From Hemicentrotus pulcherrimus (taxonomy: Eukaryota; Echinodermata; Echinoidea; Camarodonta; Strongylocentrotidae), in assembly GCA_003118195.1 (NCBI GenBank), contig BEXV01000801.1, positions 67,411 to 131,410 of the forward strand: DNA of 64,000 nucleotides, written 5' to 3'. The notes beneath the pieces are model-generated. The model made no database searches. It was not told where the DNA came from and was given only the letters and a program-made list of their open reading frames with translations. Position 1 is the first letter of the stretch. Each line of letters begins with the position of its first letter. Shown one piece after another: positions 47,524-60,240 of this stretch. A program made the position numbers and the translations under genes.

Positions 47524-50500
47524 AGGGACTATTCAAGGCCCAAAGATCACATAGCTTCACTTTTTACTTTTAAAAGTGTTTTATCATTGATATAAATTTT
47601 TAACTCTTCTTCTTGTGATATCAGGAGACTAATCATGAGAATATATGAAAACAAGGCAGGGCCTTGGATTTAATCAAAAATATCTTGCTTGCTGACAATT
47701 GCTTGTGTATTAAGGCATTTCTAACTGACCAAATCAAATATGTGCAAATGTTATGATTCTCTATGCTATGGAGCTTATCTTAGTGTTATGAGCAATAGGG
47801 TAATCTCTTACATTTGTTTGAGATTGATCTCCTCCAAAATTGATCTCCAAAATTCTTAAGACAATTCCAGAGGTTACATTGTGAACGAACTTTACATGTA
47901 TGTCTTTTTAAAGTATGTTTTATATTCAAAGTTATACGCCGTAGCAAATATTTTTTCAAATATGTAAGTTAGGATGTAATTCAGTTCTAGGCATTGTTTT
48001 GGGGGTTAGGGTGAGGTAGTGTGTTGGGTCCTTGGTTGGAGTGGTGACCTTGACTAATCTTAGACAGCGACTTGCATTATCATCCATAAGTACATGATTA
48101 CATAGGATTGTTGCACTTATCACATTCCATCATTACGCTGCAAGCATTTTAAAGAAATTTTAGATCATTGAGATACTTCAATTTGTCCGCAAGTACAAAT
48201 ATTTCAAATTTGTTATCACAGGGCTTCTGATGAGGATCATAGTAACATACAGTTATTCTTTATGCCATGCTGCAATTTGTCATCGCTTACTTAGCCAAGA
48301 GGATTATAATGGCTATGATTTTTCTATCCTATGAATAATGCGTTGTCTAGAATTTCTTTATGTTTATTAGAACGCTATGGAGAAAATGATTTTACTTTGG
48401 TATTTTTATAGTTTTATAGAGCTTTTTTAAGGAACTCAAATAATAGTGAAGGGTATTTGGAAGGAAACAAATTGAAGTAATTGATGATATCTATTTGAAA
48501 TTGCATAGAAAATTAAAATAACTCTTTAGTAAATATTGTTACACCCTAATTTATTAGCAATGTCTTTACTTGCTGAAGATCGTAGAATTAGTGTCAAACA
48601 CTATTTCAGATGCCTTATAAACTTTCAGACCTATCAGTATATAAATACAAAGAACAAACCTTGTAGTAATCACATCATTTGGAGGTTTTTTTAAAGAGTT
48701 GAACCTTAATCATACATTATATATTGACCTTGAATGCTTGTAACGCATTCTGTATATTCTTGTGTTATCGCTAGTAGTCTACCTGTGAGAAAGAGTTACC
48801 GTAAGTGAAATGAAAAGAATTTTAAATCAAACTACCGTACAAATCCTCTCTACGTTTGATACGACATCTAAAAGCTTTCCATGTAGAATTAAACATGGCT
48901 TTCAATGTATGTATGATTATTCTTTATAGCTAATTATATACAATATGTAGATACAAAATTACACTCCCATACTGACCAGATACATTCAATATTGAGTATA
49001 CGCTACTTTTATTATATTTCCATCAAATAATATATACTAATTTAGTACAGTTTTATCAAACTTGGCACTCTAGAGAGATGTGATTTTTACACTGATATGG
49101 TAAATTGATCTCAAATCCCACTCATTGTGGATATAAGAATATCATTTACGTCTCATTTTCATGGTTGAATTTGTCACAATCATATTATTTCATCATTTCA
49201 TTTATTTCAAATAACTAGAACTGGAATTAGAATGCTTTCAAAATTTGTGTAAAGTTTATGAAAGAGGACACAAAATCCGACTAAAATTTGTCATGTATCA
49301 TTTGATTAACTCCTAAATGTTGTCATTTACCCCCTTTTATGTTTAGTGTTGTGTGTTAAAGAAAAAAAGAAGCTTGTTGTTTGAATACAATTTGTGTATT
49401 TGCATCAGACACTCTTTATAACCATTGCTCAAAGTCTGAGATCATATCATAAGGTTGTTTTTCATTTGGTATTTGATTTGAAATTTTTACAATTCTTTTA
49501 TTGATTTGCATAACTTTTTTATTTTCAAGCAATAAGATTTTTATTTTCAGTACTTTGTGTTGTTTGCCATTTATATAAAAAGTGTATTTTGATGTATTTC
49601 TTTTATTGTCATGTATTTAAACAGAGATTAAGGGAATTTTAGAATAACATCAAATGGTACAAGTTTGTTCTTGTTAAAGTAGTTAGCAACTCAAATCTTT
49701 GTTGTTACTTTGGAGCGAAGTCATTTATCAGCTTGCCATGACAATGAAGGAGTATGGGTTGGTAACTTGGTAGTTATCCTGTAATAATTGGAGAGGAAAG
49801 GAGAAAAAGCTTGCCAAATTCGTGTTTCTTGTACCAAATATTACTCTTCAGGTAGTCAGTACATATTGTATCACCTTTCTGCATGTTACAATGATAATTT
49901 GAGAGTGTAAATCTGAATACATGTTTATATCTGAATACTTTTCTGTAAACTTCTTTTTACTATTATTGCCCCTTGTGCACCATCTTTGTTATCTGTAGAG
50001 CATACGAGTATCCTGTGATAATTTCTCCCACTTTGCTCAGTGATAACTTTATCTTTACCAAGTTACTATCATTTTTTGATGTGCCTGTAATTTCTCTCGA
50101 TATATACCTTGACATTGTGTCCATTAATATGTCAAAATATCAAGACATTTAGAAAATTACTAAAATAATTGCTTGACTGAAACGTGTGAATATTACAGTA
50201 GCCTCATACATGATGATATCATGGTCATTACAGGGAAGGCAGTAAGCTAGGGACATTTTTCTTTTCTTCATTTTAATAATACTATCTATTAAAAATGGTT
50301 ACTACTTCTGTTTGTTTAATAGGCTATGAAATAACATTCATAAACCAAATGTGAATGATTTAGTTTAGTGATTTATCATCTTGTCCTTTCATTTTCTTTT
50401 CATACTTCTCTTTGTCTCTTCCCATCTCCCTCCCCCTCTCCCTCCCTCTCCATAGAATTTTTCTCTATCTGTATCGAGCTACAAAGGTGTTAACTAATAA
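47524..50500 (+). other. PPP1R21: PPP1R21 3' UTR and downstream flank
   Basis: Very AT-rich sequence without genes follows the stop codon. Possible poly(A) signals are ATTAAA at 48512 and 48889, and AATAAA at 50496 and 50664; none can be chosen from sequence alone, so the UTR end is open. Confidence 0.45.
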
Positions 50501-50610
50501 AAATTAGATTTGCGTGGACCGATACCTGGGACATCCATTCACGGCAGTGCATTAAAAGGACATCGACCGTAGCAATCCCCATTGTCTTTGTGCAAATCTA
50601 AAAGTCCCTA
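50501..50610. repeat. Relative of the 116-bp element at 46825
   Basis: It shares most of the interior (TCGACCGTAGCAATCCCCAT) and the right terminus (AATCTAAAAGTCCCTA) with the intronic copy. The left terminus has decayed to TTAGATT. Confidence 0.82.
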
Positions 50611-51078
50611 TTGACTGTTTTGAGCCCGTATGGGTCCAAACAGATGAGTATTATGTTTTGTTCAATAAAATAAAGAGAAAAGATGAATTAGGAGGAATAA
50701 TGGCATATTTATTTAGTGACAACTGAGGACTTTTACTTGAACTTATTAAAGAAAAAAAAAAGAAAAAATACTGATAGTGAGAAAAAAAAATTGCATTTTA
50801 CATTTTGATTGCATGCAGTCGCCATCACAAAGAGGTCAGTAAAGCAATGTTTTACCCCAATGCGGTAGGCAGTCTTAGATAAGTGTTATGTAAATAGAAC
50901 TGAATATAGATTGTAGATTATAACAGTAATATGATACAACTAGAGCATTGTAAGTTTGTAGCTCAGTATGTATAAATAACATTGAATTATAACATTATGA
51001 ACAAAATTTTGTTTTGGTCTTCACTTGATGATCTAATGAATGTTGTGCAAGGACATGTAATGTCAGGTGTGATGAGGA

Positions 51079-51141
51079 AGAGGAGGAGGAGGAGGAGGAG
51101 GAGGAGGAGGAGGAGGGAGAGAGAGAGAGAGAGAGAGAGAG
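51079..51141. repeat. (GGA)n-(GA)n microsatellite
   Basis: About a dozen GGA/GAG triplets pass directly into a GA dinucleotide run. Purely low-complexity. Confidence 0.95.
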
Positions 51142-53266
51142 ATTAAAGAGGAGGTTCATTCTTGTATTTTTGGTTCTTGTAAAAGCAGAAAATTATAGAA
51201 ATATATGAGTGAAAGTTTGAAGAAATCAGATATCCGGAAAGATTTATAAATTACCATTTTCTTTATAGAAAATACTTAATTATGCATGCAACCAATTTGA
51301 AATGAGTATACTGTATTCCTCCATCAAAAAGTCAAGAAAATTTATAAAAATGTTAACATAAAGCAAACATTGTGAGAGCTGCTCAAACGGTCTATCATGG
51401 AGTTGCCAATTTGAGTTTGATGGACTACATTTGTAAAAAAAAAAAAAAAAGGTTTTGGATTTCCTGAAAAAAACTGTTTTTCTCATATCCAACTTTTCTT
51501 GAAACCATTTTGATATCAGCGTGGAGTCCCCCCTATATGTGTTTTGAAAATTACAGACAAAAAGTTATAAATGAGTGGATATATGCCTCTCTGTCTATTA
51601 AGAACAGTAAGCAAATTATATTTAAGGGACAGAATCGTGATAAGTTAACAAGGGATAAAACAGAGAAAGACAGAAATTATTGGTGAATAGTAGGACAGAT
51701 CATAATTATCACCTCCAAGCTTTATGTGATGGCGCTATTCAAAAACTTAATCACTATTACATTGATGTCGCTTCACCGTGGAGTGATACAATGTGTAGTA
51801 ACCTAGCATTTCCCTTTTGCAGAAATTGTATAGCACCACACAGTGTTCTCTCTTTTTATTTGATGAGACCTTTCTTTAGTTCGTTTGTAAATTCCTTTTT
51901 TTTGCAGTAATACAGAGTGGCTTTATATTAAGAGGGGGGGACATTGTATTTAGAGGAAGGATGGGAATGAGGAAGGGAGAAGAATGATGAGGAACACGGG
52001 GAAAGAAGAATGAGGAAGAAGGTGGAGAAGAAGGAGGAAGTAGGTAGAGAAGGAGGGGGAAGGGAGACAAGAAGGAGAGAGAGGAAGGGAGAGAAAAAAA
52101 GGAGAGAAGGAAGAGAGAGAAGAAGGAGAGGGAGGGATAGAAGAAGGAAAGAGGAAGGGAAAAGGAAGGAGGAAGAAGGGAGAGAGAAAGGGAGAGAGGA
52201 AGGGAGAGAGGAAGGAGGAAGAGAGAGAGAAAGGGAGAGAGAGAGAGAGAGAGGGGGGGGGGCAAAAGAAAAAACAGAATAGAAACATGCGATCACAAGG
52301 TGGCGCTATACCAGAAATAAGAACGTATAGGTTCAAGAGTAGTGGGAATCTTTCTTGTCTTGAACAGAGCTTGGCTCTGTATTTGTTTGCTCCAAATCAA
52401 TTGTAACACCTCTGCGTTTGCTTCTACACTTTACTGAAATAGCTGCAATGTCTATTCACGGTACATGAATCATCAATTTTAGAACATCTGCTTCTGCACA
52501 CTTAAGATTTATTTGTCATTATTTTTTATTTGCCATTTTTGCTTACTTACGATTTTAAGATAATCAAATTAGTATGAAGTACTAAACAATAGTAGAACAT
52601 TGACTCTAAGGGTAATAAATTCGGGTCAAGTTTATATGAAATTTCAAAGAATGTGTAATTATTTTAACTCTCGGCTTATGATGAATCTTTAATTACATAA
52701 CCATAGAATTAAAAATAAATCATTTAAAACATCTTGTAAAAAGCCTCTACACGTACGACTTTATCTATTTTTGAAAAATTAACCTAACGAAAACACTTTC
52801 AACAACCTGGTTCCCATTTATCGATATGTTCGGAAATTACATGAAGTATCACGCCATCTGAAAATAATTTCTGTTGGGTATACATTTAGGTACCAAAATT
52901 GCCCTCGAGTTTTTTTGTTTTTGTTTTTAATGATAAAAGAACCCTTAGTTTCCTTAAAATCGTTAAAGTTTCTTTCAATATCATGACGCATCTTAAAATA
53001 TTAAAGCATCTTATTTTGTAGTGACCCTACATCTAAATGCCCCTTCGAATTGGAGGAAAATGGGATTTCGTCGGCAGACCCACTGAACTCTTTCTTACAT
53101 TTAGTGTTCGAATTCAGTGGGCATACCCCCTTCCTCCAGAAGGAGAATCATGTCAGTATACAGTCAACAGAGGGCAGTCTAATTGTCAACAAAATGTGCG
53201 ATCTTGCCTGAAAACTTACAAGTGATCATTCAAAATTTGTGCCTGAGTTCATTTCTTACTTGAAGT
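51142..53266. other. Region between PPP1R21 and HTD2, with a long purine tract
   Basis: From about 51935 to 52262 the plus strand is almost entirely purine (GAAG/GAGG/GGGA mixtures), about 330 bases. All four overlapping open frames there are low-complexity Arg-Glu-Lys or Ser-Leu-Pro products. Downstream, 52270-53266 should hold the HTD2 promoter; it includes an inverted repeat CCCACTGAA/TTCAGTGGG at about 53079-53121. No RPP14 exon was recognised. The 62-codon open frame at 53037-53225 is unrecognised. Confidence 0.55.
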
Positions 53267-53523
53267 ATGTCTCATCTTTATCAGCCTTTCAGATCATTCT
53301 CAAAATGTCATTTCACACAATTGAGAAGTTATGCTTCGGGATCGAGCGTCTTGTTCTGGTTTCAAAAGGGAGATAGAGCCGCTGTCTCGAAGAAATTTAG
53401 CCAGGAAGACGTGCGACTCTTCGCCCAACTCTCCGGGGACACGAACCCCCTGCATACGGATGAGGAATATGCTGCGAAGACGCGATTTGGCAAAACTGTT
53501 GTTCACGGAGTTCTGTTGAATGG
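53267..53523 (+). CDS. HTD2: HTD2 exon 1
   Basis: It encodes residues 1-85 and two bases of Gly86: the mitochondrial presequence plus the catalytic Asp/His motif. The donor is GTAAAT. Without splicing, the frame would end immediately after Gly86 at a TAA. Confidence 0.93.
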
Positions 53524-56500
53524 GTAAATGATCAGATGAATTAATTTTATTACAGCTTAATAAGTACAAATCACCAAGTGATGTCCACCAAGTCAAACGT
53601 GAGCGAATCATGATTTAATTAAATAAGGATTTTATTTTTTGTTGAAGTTTACACTCAATCAATCAAACACAAGTTGGGAACTCTGACTTGTTTTTGAGGT
53701 TCTCATTTGATCTGTAACTGTAAGTTAGACCAAGTTTCTAATTTTTTTAAAGAAATTTTCAGTCATACAGGCACCATGATCATGGCAATGGCATATGTTT
53801 TTAGGCTATACTTATATAGGCCTTAAGTTTTACTTCTGGACACAGGTTGAGATGCTTCTTATGTCCACAACTTGGTTAAAGGTAATACAAACTTTTGGTA
53901 TGGGGTCATGAATTTGGTTCAAATGAACATATTGGAAGCATATGCGACCCTACAATATCCAGTGATTGTTGTCGTGGTTGAAATTGTAAATAATACACTT
54001 TTATGTTGTATAGCTCCCTCTCAAGGTCAATATATTAATTAAGCTATAGGCCTAAGACAATGTTTCTTGACTAAAATCAACCGAATAGCTATTCCCGTTT
54101 GGAAGCTATATACCACAACAGTACTACATATTCTGAGATCGTCATGGTCGCAGCTACCATTTCATGACCGTAGGCACTATTTAAAATTTATCAATATTTA
54201 CCGGGAGCACCGGTAAATTTTTAAATTCAATTTTTCTTGAAAGTAGAAAATGTATCAAATTGTAGAGTATCACTATCCACCCAATTTTCAAAATTTCCCA
54301 AAACTTTGTATTACCTTTAATTTCACCCTTGGCAGCATTACTATCCTGGCTGAGCTAATTGGGCAACACTGTAGTGCAGTACATTCACACAACATTTTAT
54401 AAAACCTGCTGTATGACACTTTCAAACTATTTGACAAACAATTTAATGAATCAATGTTGATGACATATAATAAACGAATGGAAATTACAAGTTCTATTGA
54501 TGAAAATTTCCTTTTGTTTTGCAGATATCTCCTAGATGATAATGTAAAATATGATATTGATCAATATCATATTTTACCTTATCATCTAGCCCGGCTAGGT
54601 TAATTGGTAGTACTCAAGCATTTTTTTTAAATTATAGACACGGTCTGTAATAAATTAAGAAATAGAAATGTATGAAATTCTAAGTGTATCTACAGAGCAA
54701 ATGGAATAGAACCTCATATTATGAGTCAGAGTTGCCAATCTGTATTTTATTTATTAAATAAATCAGGTTTGCTCAAACTTTTACTATTCTGTTTCTATGT
54801 TTTCCTGTCTTTATTGAAACCAACTAAATAACCGAATGGACTTGTGCTTTTGTGCTTTAATAAAGCAATAACATCGTTTTGATTTATCGTAATAAGGGGA
54901 TTTGACAGAGTTCATCCTCTACTTCATTAAGCAGCCATAAGTTGTCATTCTCAAAGTACATACTTGTTCTGACATTGGCTATTCCTTCTATCGCAGTTTG
55001 GCATCTGCTGTTATGGGAACCAAGCTACCAGGGCCCGGAACCATCGTTATATCTCATTTTACCGAATTCCCCAAGCCATGTGAGTACTGTAACATCAGTT
55101 TATCTGCTCAGAAAATGATAAATTCACAAACTATTAGAGAAATGATTCACACTACAAGTTGTTATCATTTTTGTACCAATCCTGGTGGGATAGTTACAGG
55201 GGAGGGGGTTGGTGCACTCAATGCACTAAGAATGCCCAAGTTCAATTTGCATTTAACACCTGAATTTTTTGTTTACAAATACCCATCCTGGGCTGAATAA
55301 AATAATGAACTTTCTTTTGCAAAGCTAAAGCTTTCTCTAGGTCGATAGCGAAGAGGAATGCATTTTGATTTCCTCCATCATGAGTGAGCTTATATACATT
55401 TTAACATTCTATACATCACTTCACTCTTCCAACTTAGAGTTCACTATTTTGCAGTTCACCACTGATGGCATAAAAACTTATTTCTTATTTTTCTCTATTT
55501 TTTACCATTATCTCTCCTAAATTTAGGAAAAGACAATTCTCAGTCCACTGACAAGGGGAAACCACCCGTCTCTTATTGAATTCCATATATCATCTGTTCA
55601 GAGTGAAAAGGTCCTCAACTCTGTTTTAAAGTATATGAATTAATGCCTATCCTGATTGGCAATATGGTACATGGTTGTAAATCAGAAGTGGAGTTAGTGA
55701 CTGTAAGTGTAAAGCAGTTGTTTCTTCATTTTCTTAATCTGATTAGGAAATGTAAAATATCTATTTTGAAGTGACATTTCAACTGCAATATCATTTTGAT
55801 GTTGACCTTCACTATTCCTACCGGTATTTGCCTTGCAGTATTCATTGGTGAGGAGGTCATTGCTGAAGTGGAAGTCACTGATGTCAGGAGCCTATTAGTC
55901 AATTGCGCCATCACTTGTCGAGTTCCTGAAAGGAATGAGGTAGGCTGTGAAACACATGTACGATATGATTTTAAGATGATTTAAAAATGCCTTGTACGGG
56001 GCATTTTCAAAAGTTGGGTCAGTGCACCTAGATATGCAGATGTCATTGGTATGAGATTAAGGAAGGAATTTAATATTAATGTACAGGAGTTAGATGCCAA
56101 CCCATCAGTACCAATTGGTACTCATAGCCTAAAGAGCCTTGGTAAAATATCATTCCATGTGCAGCAATTGAGGAAGGTCAGTGATGATCATAATATGTGA
56201 AAAATATAACATGAATTAATTAATTAATCAATTAATCAAAAATCACTATTATTCCATTAGAATATATGATTTAAACCAATGAATCTGTAATGACAGTATC
56301 TACACTTCTAGGTCAGAAACTCCAATACAGTTTATGACCAATTCAAGTTGTTTTTTGTGAAATCCTGATTACTTTCAAGTATGAAATGTTTCTGTTCTTC
56401 TAGTTTTAAGGTTGAAGAATGTATCCGATAAAAAAACTTTCAGTTTTTGTATTCCTTACTGGTATATTGAAATGCCCATTCCAAAAATTAATCAAATTGC

Positions 56501-56715
56501 TGCATTTAAAGTCATACTAATTGTTTATATCAGTAAAAATATTCCAGATTTCTTTTATATCTCAGACCCTCATTAAATCACATTACATAAACTGACATTG
56601 ATTTGTTAAACTTGTTTTCTTTATTTTTCAGATTGTAATGACAGGGACAGCTACTCTTCTTGCCCCAAAGTCAGCCAGGAGAAAGAAAGTCAACCCAAAT
56701 TCAGAAGGAACTTGA
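53267..56715 (+). CDS. HTD2: HTD2, mitochondrial 3-hydroxyacyl-thioester dehydratase
   Basis: The exons 53267-53523, 54997-55079, 55839-55939 and 56632-56715 join to a 174-residue protein (human about 168). It catalyses dehydration of (3R)-hydroxyacyl-ACP to trans-2-enoyl-ACP in mitochondrial fatty acid synthesis, the pathway that supplies the lipoic acid precursor. Residues 1-25 are Arg/Lys/Ser-rich without acidic residues, as in a mitochondrial presequence. The single hot-dog (MaoC-like) domain shows the hydratase-2 motif GDTNPLH (Asp58, Asn60, His63), then FGKTVVHGVLLNG, then GTKLPGPGTI, IGEEVIAEVEV and MTGTATLLAPK, in the order of the human protein. The start ATG is the first one after an in-frame TGA three bases upstream (53261-53263). 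Split codons at Gly86 and Leu114 restore the frame exactly. No RPP14 partner is visible upstream. Confidence 0.93.
53880..54316. mobile_element. TTAA-flanked inverted-repeat element, copy 2 (HTD2 intron 1)
   Basis: It has the same 5' AGGTAATACAAA terminus as the element at 4864-5543 and is flanked by TTAA at 53876-53879 and 54317-54320. It is inverted relative to copy 1 and lacks the 165-bp nested insertion found there. It also lacks some interior sequence (437 versus 515 bp without the insertion). Shared interior blocks include TTTTGAAAATT-GGGTGGATA-type sequence and the GGGAATAGCT/AGCTATTCCC segment. Confidence 0.87.
54532..54589. repeat. HTD2: 58-bp near-perfect palindrome in HTD2 intron 1
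   Basis: Two 29-base arms meet without a spacer at TTGATCAA (centre 54560/54561). The outer edges read CTAGATGATAA and TTATCATCTAG, and only one position is mismatched. It follows a TTTTGCAG that resembles a splice acceptor, but the sequence does not continue the HTD2 frame. Confidence 0.95.
54997..55079 (+). CDS. HTD2: HTD2 exon 2
   Basis: Bounded by acceptor CGCAG and donor GTGAGT. It completes Gly86 and encodes the LASAVMGTKLPGPGTI segment through Pro113, plus one base of Leu114. The Gly-Thr-Lys-x-Pro-Gly-Pro-Gly motif is the one seen in human HTD2. Confidence 0.92.
55839..55939 (+). CDS. HTD2: HTD2 exon 3
   Basis: Bounded by acceptor TTGCAG and donor GTAGGC. It encodes Leu114 (completed) to Glu147, including FIGEEVIAEVEVTDVR, the central strands of the hot-dog fold. 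Confidence 0.92.
56632..56715 (+). CDS. HTD2: HTD2 exon 4
   Basis: Bounded on the left by acceptor TTTCAG. It encodes residues 148-174, from IVMTGTATLLAPK to a basic tail, and the TGA stop. The last hot-dog strand (TGTATLLAPK) matches the usual end of the family; the SARRKKVNPNSEGT tail is probably lineage-specific. Confidence 0.93.
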   Translation: MVMTGTATLLAPKSARRKKVNPNSEGT

Positions 56716-56946
56716 AAACAAGATGTCAACTATGAAATAGATGATTAGCAAAATAATTAACACTGTTCTTGAGACAAGACTGTTGTACTGTTGGTAAATT
56801 TTACCATATAATTTGGTTTCTGCAAGCTCTATCAGAATGCTGCTGTTGAGTTGATGGTTAAAGTCGAGTCACTTGGAATATGTGAAGTACCACCATAGAT
56901 TGAGCTATTGCAGTGTACTCATGTATTCCAAAGGATATGAAATAAA
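56716..56946 (+). other. HTD2: HTD2 3' UTR with AATAAA signal
   Basis: AATAAA lies at 56941-56946, about 225 bases after the stop, with a T/G-containing stretch following. A second AATAAA occurs at 57359-57364. The first is the simpler choice; transcript data would be needed to settle it. Confidence 0.6.
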
Positions 56947-59900
56947 GTGAGTAAGATGAAACCAGTTTGTGAATCTTAAATCTGCTTACACCTTGTCAAA
57001 AGATCATGTCAAAAACAGGAATAAGCCAACAAAACTTTGATATGATACTATGTGCAATAGCTCCCTGATAAAATCGGTGATCTTGATACTAGGTGCTTGT
57101 TCAAAAGCTGAAATACAAAATGAAACAACGTAACGTAACAACTTATAATTATGTACTTATCACTCAACTAACTGTTCATGATTTCAGGTCAGAGTGTAGA
57201 TTGTTAATACTCATGTGGTTTTAGTTACTGGTACATTATTACTCCTTTAAACAAATTTCATAGTATTAGTCATCTATTACCTAGTCTCTTTGGTAGGAAT
57301 TAAACTGTATGGTCTCTGGATGATTCTGTACAAGTATATTCATGCAATATTGAAATGAAATAAATGACAGTCAGTCGAATTAGGTTACAATTAATAGGAA
57401 AATATTGGTGTAACTCTGCTCTAATCACTAGCAGAACAAGTTATAGTTATGTCTATCTAATGGTTGATATGACAAAGTTTAAAACTCGTAACATCTCCCT
57501 ATCAGATTCTGTCAAAGTGTTGAAGGCAATGAAGAATTTGTATGTTCTGAGGAGGAAGGGAATTCAATCTTTTAAAGTATCTTATAAATTGACATCCACA
57601 GGTCCAAACAGATTCATTCTCCTTGTCTTGTGAAAACTTTCAAATGTGCTGTGTTCCTGAAAAAGTACAACATACATGTGTATGTATTCATTTACTGAAA
57701 AGAAGCTTTTGTGCATATACTGCATAATGAAATGATCACAAACAAAATCAAAGTTACAGATTTCTCACTAATGACTATTGTGTTGTCCTTCTCTAGAAGG
57801 AGATGTGTGATTGGTCTGGATTTGGTTGAATATGGTGACTGATACTAAGTTTCAGGATGAGAGTGGGACACATAGATAAGAACAAATTTGGGTAAAAGAA
57901 TTGCAGTTTCTCTGTTGAGAGCCAGAAAGCATGTATACTTAAATAATATAAGTTGATGTACTTCTGCCAACCAGCAGACAGGTTTAATTAGTAAGGGGGA
58001 AAAAAAGAAAAAAGTAACAAACACACCCATACACTAAACCTGAAAACAAAGCATGTGGGAGTTTTAATATTGGAGAAAAAGGTGGTGGTGGTGGTGGGGT
58101 GGTGGTGGTGGTGGTGATTGTGATGATGTCAATGATAAGGGACAATAGTTTGGTAGTGGTGAGATTGGTATATTGTTATCGTTAGTCGTGATTGTGCATG
58201 GTGAAGGTGTTGCTACATTATGATAGTGATAAAAAGGGTGCTTAAGATGGTGATTGAAAAGACCGAAATACAGATTTTATATTTATATGAAGATTGGTGA
58301 AACAGAAGATCATCACACAATATTTCAAAAGTTCGCTGAAACTTTTTCTTATCAATTTTCTTCCCTCTTTTCAGTCTTCTGCTGTTATTTCCTACACTCT
58401 GTCTACCTTACAATCACGATCATTTTCTTTATTTGAGAAAGATTGACATGCGATTTGATAGCATCATGCGCTGATGAGGTTGCGCACCATTCTGGGTGGT
58501 AATGGACCCCGGTAGGTTCCCCCTACTGGTGAGTAAACAGTGATACTGAGTAGGGGGTTGACCTTGTGTGTTTAGAGAGTTAATGGGCTGGGAATAAGAA
58601 AGTGGTTGGCATTCACTAAAGACCTGTAGAGAAACTCATTAACCCTATACACCCCAAGCGAGACGTGGGAGATTTTAAAGGTGTTTGTTGCGGCTAGAAA
58701 ATGGTGATTATCAAAAGATTGGTTCGCAGACAGAGCATCGCTGGAGAGAGGATGAATACTAAATTTAAGTCCCTACATTTAATTTTTCAGCAAATTTGAA
58801 CATTTTCGACTTGTTTCGGTGTATGGAAAAAGTGTCTTTATTGCCTGTTTGAGAAATTGTCACAACTCTACCTTTCTTTTTTCTTATTTTCAAAATTTGA
58901 AAATCCTTGTACCATTAAAAAAAAATCTTGTTTAATGGAAACCTTTCACCAGCCAACTTGATGGCAAAGTAACCCCTCTCCCCTTTCGAAATGGCCAAGG
59001 CGACACTCTTCATTTTGATTTTGAAACTAGTGCGGAATAATCATTTCACTAGTACAGTGAAGATACAATTCGAATATTTTCAATTTTGCGGATTGATGTG
59101 GAGACAACTCATGAAAGATACAATATAACACACACAAATACCGCTGCCAAAGAGAGCTACAATTATACACTTCACTAAAAGGTACTACGCCCCATTTGCA
59201 GGCCCCAAAATGAAAAGATTAAATTCCAACGGCATTTGACAGACAATACTAATTCAGAACTTTCCTTTTAAAAAAGGGGGCTTATAAATGTATTTAAGTG
59301 GGAAAATAACGACTATTACATGTAGTTGTCGAATCGACTTAGGAGCTATAGAGCCAGTAAGTAATAGTCTGATTTTTCAGACCATTGTACCGAATGGTCG
59401 TACGTTTTATGCTGTGCAAAGATCCAATCAGTTTAATTTTGGCCATTACAAGAAATGAGTTATTGATGTAGACAAATGCTCATGTACCCTTTACAGCTCA
59501 TTTTTTGTATGTTATTACGAAAGATGAAAAAAGGCAGTTAGTCACTCAATATTGTCTGTCAGTGAAGTCTAGCAAGTAAACAGGTTTCCTTGCATACTTT
59601 GCATATTAGGACACTGCTCAAGTTTGAATTTCACAGATAGGACATGTATCATAACATATTCATAATTCCTGCAAAGTTCTACAGAATTTGATGTTGGCTG
59701 TAAAAGGGACATAGTATCTTTAAAAAATCCAGCAGGTTGTTTGGTCGAAATTGCAGTCGTGATTTTAGCCATTCCCGTAAAGAAACGAAAAATGCCAAAA
59801 CCATTTAATAGTCCAAAAGAAAAATCCCGGCAAAATTCCAGTTACCGGGAAAATAATAAGATGTTGCTGCGATATACCCATTGGTTTACGTGTCAAAATG

Positions 59901-60240
59901 TTCTTTGAGCGAGTGCGGACATCATACAGTGCTTTTTGTCTGCGATTCCAAACTGATCGAAAAATTCAGTCATTTTTCGGGCGGTGATAAACAGACAGTT
60001 TATCAGATTTTCCTTGATGTTTTAACCAATCTTTACTCGATAAAAGGATAAGGTAAGAATTCTTGGTAGATTTTTGTTCGAACTCGGCATATAAAAGGGA
60101 TATCGAGTGCTGTAATACTCGAGGACTGGCTGTTTCTATACTGGCTCTCGACCCTGCAGGCGCGCATAGGGGTGATAGCAGCGGAGGCAAATTTCCCTTG
60201 AGCGTACAAACAGCCAGTCATGGGCGTCAAAGTAGGGAGG
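56947..60240. other. Intergenic region right of HTD2
   Basis: No gene recognised. It contains a (GGT)n run at 58081-58116 and an inverted repeat CCCCCTACT/AGTAGGGGG at about 58518-58558. A 12-bp inverted repeat GACTGGCTGTTT/AAACAGCCAGTC (60123-60134 and 60208-60219) encloses a GC-richer segment just before the tandem array. Open frames of 60-90 codons are not recognisable. Confidence 0.5.

Noticed and set aside
51876..52336. Several 90-129 codon frames on both strands
   Set aside because: Translations of a purine-rich low-complexity tract.
53037..53225. Open frame just upstream of HTD2, considered as RPP14
   Set aside because: Its sequence does not resemble RPP14, and no RPP14-like exons lie nearby.
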